Below, piece after piece: positions 60,681-64,000 of a DNA stretch of 64,000 nt (the first letter of the stretch is position 1; every line of letters starts with the position of its first letter). The DNA comes from Sutterella faecalis (lineage in GTDB: Bacteria > Pseudomonadota > Gammaproteobacteria > Burkholderiales > Burkholderiaceae_F). The stretch spans positions 1,798,001 through 1,862,000 of the forward strand of contig NZ_CP040882.1 of the NCBI RefSeq assembly GCF_006337085.1. Reading direction: 5' to 3'. The notes below the pieces were generated by a model. That model worked only from the letters and a program-made list of their open reading frames with translations, had not been told where the DNA came from and did no database searches. The position numbers were made by a program, and so were the translations under genes.

Positions 60681-61997
60681 ATGACCAGCACTACCCACTT
60701 CGTCCCGCAGCCGCGCAAGCTCCTGCCCAATTGGATGATCGGTCTTTCCGACCGCGTGATGGATTACTACACCGGCCGCTATCTGCACTGCGATCCGGTT
60801 ATTCTCAAGAATCCTCCGCCTCCGCAGGAAGGACACCAGTACATGCTCTACGCGCATGTTCCTTTCTGCCATACGCTCTGCACCTACTGCACGTTCCATC
60901 GGTTCCTGTTTAAGGAATGGAAGGCTCGCGAATACTTCAAGAACCTGCGCCGCGAAATGGATTACGTGAAGGCGCTTGGCTACGATTTCACCGCCATGTA
61001 CGTGGGCGGAGGCACCACGACGATTCTTGAGGACGAGCTCATCAAGACGCTCGAACACGCCAAGAAGCTCTTTCCTTCGATCAAGGAAATTTCCTGCGAA
61101 ACCGACCCGCAAGTAATCACCACGCCGCAGTTCCGCAATCTTCAGGGGCTTGTCGACCGCATGTCGATCGGCGTGCAGAGCTTTAATGACGACATCCTCA
61201 AGCTCTCCGACCGCTATGAGAAGTTCGGATCCGGTGAGCAAATTTTCGAGCGTCTGCAGTACGCTCAGGAGCTTTTCCCCGTCTGCAATGTCGACATGAT
61301 GTTCGGATTCCGCGGTCAGTCGCTCGACGTTCTCCATGACGACATGGAAAAAATCGTCAAGCTCAATCCAAGACAGACCACCACCTATCCGCTCATGGTG
61401 ACGTCTCAGACACGTCAAAGCGTGAAGGGCACCATCGCAGCCACCGGCATTGAGCTCGCTGATCAGTATCGCTGCATCCTTGATACTTTCGGCAATCGCT
61501 ACCGCCAGCTCACGTCCTGGACCTTTGGCCAGACGAACAACGAAGGCTTCGATGAATATGTGGTCGACCACGACGAATACCTCGGCGTGGGTTCCGGCGC
61601 ATTCAGCTTCCTCAATAACAGTCTTTATGTAAACACCTTCAGTCTGCGCCGCTATGGCGAACGCATCGCCGCAGGCAATACCGGCGTAGAGCGCAGGAGA
61701 GAGTTCGACAAGCACGCGATCATGCAGTACCGCCTGATGCTCGGCCTCTTTGCACATCGACTCTCCCGGAAATATTTCCGGGAGGTGCACGGCATCAACG
61801 TCGACCGCTATCTCATGAAGGAAATGCTCGGTCTGCGCATTTCGGGAGCCATCAAGGATGACCCCAACGATCCCGACCGCATCATCGTTACCGACGCCGG
61901 CAAGTTCCTCGGCCTCGTGATGATGAAGGCCTTCTATGCCGCCATGGATCAGGTTCGTGCAGAACTGCGCGCTCCTCTGCGTGAAGAGGATATGTAA
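60681..61997 (+). CDS. HemN/HemW-like radical SAM protein of unassigned function
   Basis: 438 residues. The radical SAM cluster motif is CX3CX2C in HVPFCHTLCTYCTFHRF, followed by the GGGTT motif VGGGTTTILEDE and the family's SIGVQSFND. The domain is COG0635 (oxygen-independent coproporphyrinogen oxidase group). It is longer than HemW (~380) and differs from classical HemN (CxC after the cluster is CxF here). Possible roles include heme handling or another radical reaction; not assigned. It lies between an acyl-CoA synthetase and the [FeFe] hydrogenase gene, in its own transcription unit with terminators on both sides. Confidence 0.8.
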   Translation: MTSTTHFVPQPRKLLPNWMIGLSDRVMDYYTGRYLHCDPVILKNPPPPQEGHQYMLYAHVPFCHTLCTYCTFHRFLFKEWKAREYFKNLRREMDYVKALGYDFTAMYVGGGTTTILEDELIKTLEHAKKLFPSIKEISCETDPQVITTPQFRNLQGLVDRMSIGVQSFNDDILKLSDRYEKFGSGEQIFERLQYAQELFPVCNVDMMFGFRGQSLDVLHDDMEKIVKLNPRQTTTYPLMVTSQTRQSVKGTIAATGIELADQYRCILDTFGNRYRQLTSWTFGQTNNEGFDEYVVDHDEYLGVGSGAFSFLNNSLYVNTFSLRRYGERIAAGNTGVERRREFDKHAIMQYRLMLGLFAHRLSRKYFREVHGINVDRYLMKEMLGLRISGAIKDDPNDPDRIIVTDAGKFLGLVMMKAFYAAMDQVRAELRAPLREEDM

Positions 61998-62027
61998 ACC
62001 GCAATCAAGCAGATTTCGGTTGAAGAG

Positions 62028-62062
62028 AAGGAGAGAAACCGAAAGGTTCTCTCCTTTTCCAT
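62028..62062 (+). terminator. Terminator after the radical SAM gene
   Basis: AAGGAGAGAA (62028-62037) pairs with TTCTCTCCTT (62047-62056), then TT and a T-rich tail. Confidence 0.8.
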
Positions 62063-62153
62063 TTTTAAACGAGCGCGTGCCCCCGAATTCCCGAGTATTT
62101 TTCTCAGGAATTCATTCGATTAGGGTTAACTTGCAAAGGCCAACCGTTCGGTT

Positions 62154-62167
62154 TTGATCTGTATTAA
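62154..62167 (+). promoter_or_regulatory. FNR/ANR-like box upstream of hydA
   Basis: TTGATCTGTATTAA matches the FNR consensus TTGATNNNNATCAA with one difference. If centred at -41.5 the transcript would start near 62202, leaving a ~300-base leader before the hydrogenase ATG. Confidence 0.55.
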
Positions 62168-62484
62168 ACCGTTGTTAGAAACATTTAAAAACAATACGGA
62201 GTGCTTATCCAAAATCACTCCTTAAGAGGTAATCCTCAGCCTGCGGCCCGACTATGGCACACGATAGAATGCAACCGTTCGTAGGAGTCTCCCACGGCTA
62301 GTGCCTATGGGATTTGCTTCTGCTCAAAAGAAAACATCGTCGATTGAGAATGACGACCCTGGCGGTGAAGACAGAAATTCAGACAGTCTGCTTGATGAAC
62401 CGTCCGTCGCTCTTTACGACGAGCCAAAACTGAGGAAAGAATTGCGCTTCCCGAAATCACTAAAAGGATTCCGGGACTCTGCTG

Positions 62485-62501
62485 TTCTCCTCAACGGAGA
62501 A
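62485..62501 (+). promoter_or_regulatory. Hairpin covering the hydA ribosome-binding site
   Basis: TTCTCC (62485-62490) pairs with GGAGAA (62496-62501), and GGAGA is the Shine-Dalgarno of hydA (ATG at 62509, eight bases on). A five-base loop separates the arms. Confidence 0.55.
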
Positions 62502-62508
62502 TGTATCC

Positions 62509-63858
62509 ATGACGACCACGGTTCGTACGTTCCTGCCTGGCGACAATGCCTACGGCCAGAACGGTCCCGCCTTCCAGGGCAACCTTCGCAAGGGTGAACT
62601 GCGCGGCATCATCCATATCAACAAGAATCACTGCGTCGGCTGCGACACCTGCAGCAAATTCTGCCCGACCGATGCCATTAAGGGCGGTCTCGGCTCCAAG
62701 CACGAGATTATCGACGACGCGTGCATCTATTGCGGCCAGTGCCTCATCGCCTGCCCGTTCAACGCCATCGAACAGATGAGCTTCGTCGACAAGGTCGAAC
62801 GCGTTCTTGACGCGAAGGATCACATTGTCGTCGCACAGCCCTCGCCGGCTGTCCGCGTCTCAATCTGCGAAGAATTCGGCGGCGAACCGGGTGAACTCTC
62901 CACCGAACAGCTCGTCAACGCGCTTGAAGCAGCCGGTTTCGTCACCTATGACTGCAACGCGACTGCTGACCAGACGATCATTGAAGAAGGCACGGAATTC
63001 GTCAAGAAGATCCAGTATTGGGTTCTCGGCGAACGTGGTCCGGAGGTTGATGAACAGGGTAAGCACCCGTTCCCGCACTTTACGTCCTGCTGCCCGGGCT
63101 GGGTTAAGTACGCTGAAACGTACGCTGCCGACATGCTTCCGCACCTCTCCACGGCGAAGTCTCCGCTTCAGATGGGCGGCACGCTGGCAAAGACCTGGGC
63201 TGCCAAGTACGTGCTCAAGTGCGATCCCCGCAAGGTCTTCTTCGTTTCCGTCACGCCCTGCACGGCCAAGATTTTTGAGGCTGCCCGCCCCGAAATGAAT
63301 TCGGCCTGGCGCTGGCTCATCGCCAATAAGGAAATTCCTGCCGATACGCCTGAATTCCAGGATATCGACGCCTCTCTCACGGCCCGTGATCTCGCCGAAC
63401 TTCTCCGCCGTAAGGGCATTAATCCGCTCCTGATGCCGAAGACCCGCGAACGCGCTCCGCTTGAGGTTTATTCCGGTGCCGGCACGATTTTCGGCTGTTC
63501 CGGCGGCGTTATGGAAGCGGCGCTCCGTACCGCTTACTTCGCGCTCTCCGGCAAGGAACTCGATAATGCGAATATCGAAGTTGTCCGAGGCCACAACAAC
63601 GCCATCGTTGAAGCGACGATTCCTGTGCCCATCAAGGCGCTCGGCGGCAAGACCTACGATGTGCATGTCTGCGTCGTCAACGGCGCCAATCAGGGTCTGA
63701 AGGAAGTTCTCCATCGCGTACGCGTCGACAAGAACCGCTATCACTTCATCGAAGTGATGAACTGCCCGGGCGGTTGCGTCAACGGCGGCGGTCAGCCGGT
63801 TCAGTCCTCCGGCACTGCATGGCTCAAACCCACTACGCCGCTCCCCCTGCGCGTCTAA
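62509..63858 (+). CDS. hydA: [FeFe] hydrogenase large subunit
   Basis: 449 residues. Two ferredoxin [4Fe-4S] sites lie at the N terminus (Cys42/45/48/52 in CVGCDTCSKFC and Cys72/75/78/82 in CIYCGQCLIAC). H-cluster motifs: L1 TSCCPGW (Cys194, Cys195), L2 VTPCTAKIFEA (Cys251) and L3 MNCPGGCVNGGGQP (Cys419, Cys423). All four cluster ligands and the proton-relay Cys are present. L2 is odd: Thr249 replaces the usual Met of MPCTAK. No signal peptide is seen; the next gene has a Tat signal, so a periplasmic dimer as in Desulfovibrio is likely. The maturases HydE/F/G are not in the window. Confidence 0.94.
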   Translation: MTTTVRTFLPGDNAYGQNGPAFQGNLRKGELRGIIHINKNHCVGCDTCSKFCPTDAIKGGLGSKHEIIDDACIYCGQCLIACPFNAIEQMSFVDKVERVLDAKDHIVVAQPSPAVRVSICEEFGGEPGELSTEQLVNALEAAGFVTYDCNATADQTIIEEGTEFVKKIQYWVLGERGPEVDEQGKHPFPHFTSCCPGWVKYAETYAADMLPHLSTAKSPLQMGGTLAKTWAAKYVLKCDPRKVFFVSVTPCTAKIFEAARPEMNSAWRWLIANKEIPADTPEFQDIDASLTARDLAELLRRKGINPLLMPKTRERAPLEVYSGAGTIFGCSGGVMEAALRTAYFALSGKELDNANIEVVRGHNNAIVEATIPVPIKALGGKTYDVHVCVVNGANQGLKEVLHRVRVDKNRYHFIEVMNCPGGCVNGGGQPVQSSGTAWLKPTTPLPLRV

Positions 63859-63883
63859 TTCCTGACTGAGGTTCAAGAAGAAA

Positions 63884-64000
63884 ATGCTGTCTGAAAACTA
63901 TTCCTATGCAGAACGCCCCGCAGCCCTGATTCTCGGTCGCCGCGGCTTTCTGAAAGTGAGCGGTCTCTGCGTCGGTGCTGCCGTTGTCTGCGGCTGGGCC
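63884..64000 (+). CDS. hydB: [FeFe] hydrogenase small subunit, N-terminal part (Tat signal)
   Basis: An open frame from ATG 63884 (AAGAAG upstream) to the window end, 39 codons. It starts MLSENYSYAERPAALILG and continues with RRGFLKVSGLCVGAAVV, a twin-arginine signal followed by a hydrophobic stretch, as in the small subunit of periplasmic [FeFe] hydrogenases. Its position 25 bases after hydA supports this; the large subunit would be carried out with it. The rest lies outside the window, so the assignment to hydB is by context. Confidence 0.7.
   Translation, partial: MLSENYSYAERPAALILGRRGFLKVSGLCVGAAVVCGWA

Larger units (their letters stand above)
61998..62508. other. 511-bp leader/intergenic region before the hydrogenase gene
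   Basis: No convincing gene. After a terminator (62028-62062) it has a hairpin GAATTCCCGAG/CTCAGGAATTC at 62085-62113, an AACCGTTCGGTT palindrome (62142-62153), an FNR-like box, a second copy of CAACCGTTCG at 62272-62281, and a hairpin over the hydA ribosome site. A 98-codon open frame from 62301 enters hydA out of frame and is not supported. Confidence 0.6.

Noticed and set aside
62211..62219. DnaA box (TTATCCAAA)
   Set aside because: Single imperfect match in AT-rich leader; no cluster of boxes, so no origin is claimed here.
62301..62597. 98-codon plus-strand frame before and into hydA
   Set aside because: It overlaps hydA out of frame, has no ribosome site and no family resemblance. The first part could be coding by chance.

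Overview
This window looks like chromosomal DNA from a host-associated, probably anaerobic or microaerophilic betaproteobacterium (Burkholderiales, most likely Sutterellaceae such as Sutterella or Parasutterella). That placement is inferred from gene content and order: rpoN-ptsN-rapZ, mutY next to a TPR/lolB/ispE/tRNA-Gln/prs/rplY/pth/ychF series, ftsY/ftsE/ftsX/rpoH, envC-ctpA-moeB, an SAH riboswitch before ahcY, and a [FeFe] hydrogenase with a Tat-exported partner. It was not checked against a database. Coding density is high and most genes are core functions.

Layout. 1-12.4 kb: end of sigma-54 (rpoN), ptsN, rapZ, convergent mutY, then an outer-membrane/isoprenoid/PRPP/translation block (TPR protein, lolB, ispE, tRNA-Gln, prs, rplY, DEAD-box helicase, pth, DUF523, ychF). 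12.4-17.5 kb: small XRE regulator, ahpC and ahpF, and an AsmA-like protein. 17.5-24.4 kb: coaD-rsmD facing away from ftsY, then ppx, ftsE-ftsX, rpoH and trmL. 24.4-26.3 kb: an orphan NarL-like response regulator, secB and a membrane-anchored rhodanese-like protein without the catalytic cysteine. 26.4-30.2 kb: envC-like M23 factor, ctpA and a MoeB/ThiF-family E1-like enzyme. 30.2-38.4 kb: a long minus-strand block (sppA, HAD nucleotidase, dksA, CobW GTPase, rlmI, dapF, two lipid A acyltransferases). 38.8-43.1 kb: metK, trpS and ahcY, with an S-adenosylhomocysteine riboswitch in front of ahcY. 43.2-49.6 kb: 5-formyl-THF cyclo-ligase, slt, cca, DUF2905, folB, ttcA and a CBS-pair protein. About 49.6 kb: two parS-like centromere sites 44 bp apart. 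49.7-55.4 kb: PPK2, rsmI and lpoA (whose start codons overlap), and uup. 55.4-57.5 kb: a complete IS4/IS1634-type insertion sequence between convergent uup and cysK. 57.5-64 kb: cysK, an acyl-CoA synthetase, a HemN-like radical SAM protein, and a [FeFe] hydrogenase large subunit followed by the start of its Tat-signal small subunit, cut by the window end.

How it fits together. Sulfur/one-carbon metabolism is well represented (metK, ahcY with riboswitch, cysK, 5-FTHF cyclo-ligase, folB), as are envelope building and quality control (lolB, lpxL pair, AsmA, SppA, CtpA, EnvC, Slt, LpoA, FtsEX). Redox adaptation is seen in AhpCF, a NarL-like regulator and the hydrogenase, which is preceded by an FNR-like box.

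Most notable for follow-up: the paired parS sites, the structured leader of the [FeFe] hydrogenase with a hairpin over its ribosome-binding site, an unusual residue in the hydrogenase L2 motif, the CATG overlap of rsmI and lpoA starts, tRNA-Gln overlapping the end of ispE, the degenerate rhodanese beside secB, and the unassigned radical SAM gene. I did not find a CRISPR array, prophage, toxin-antitoxin or defence island.
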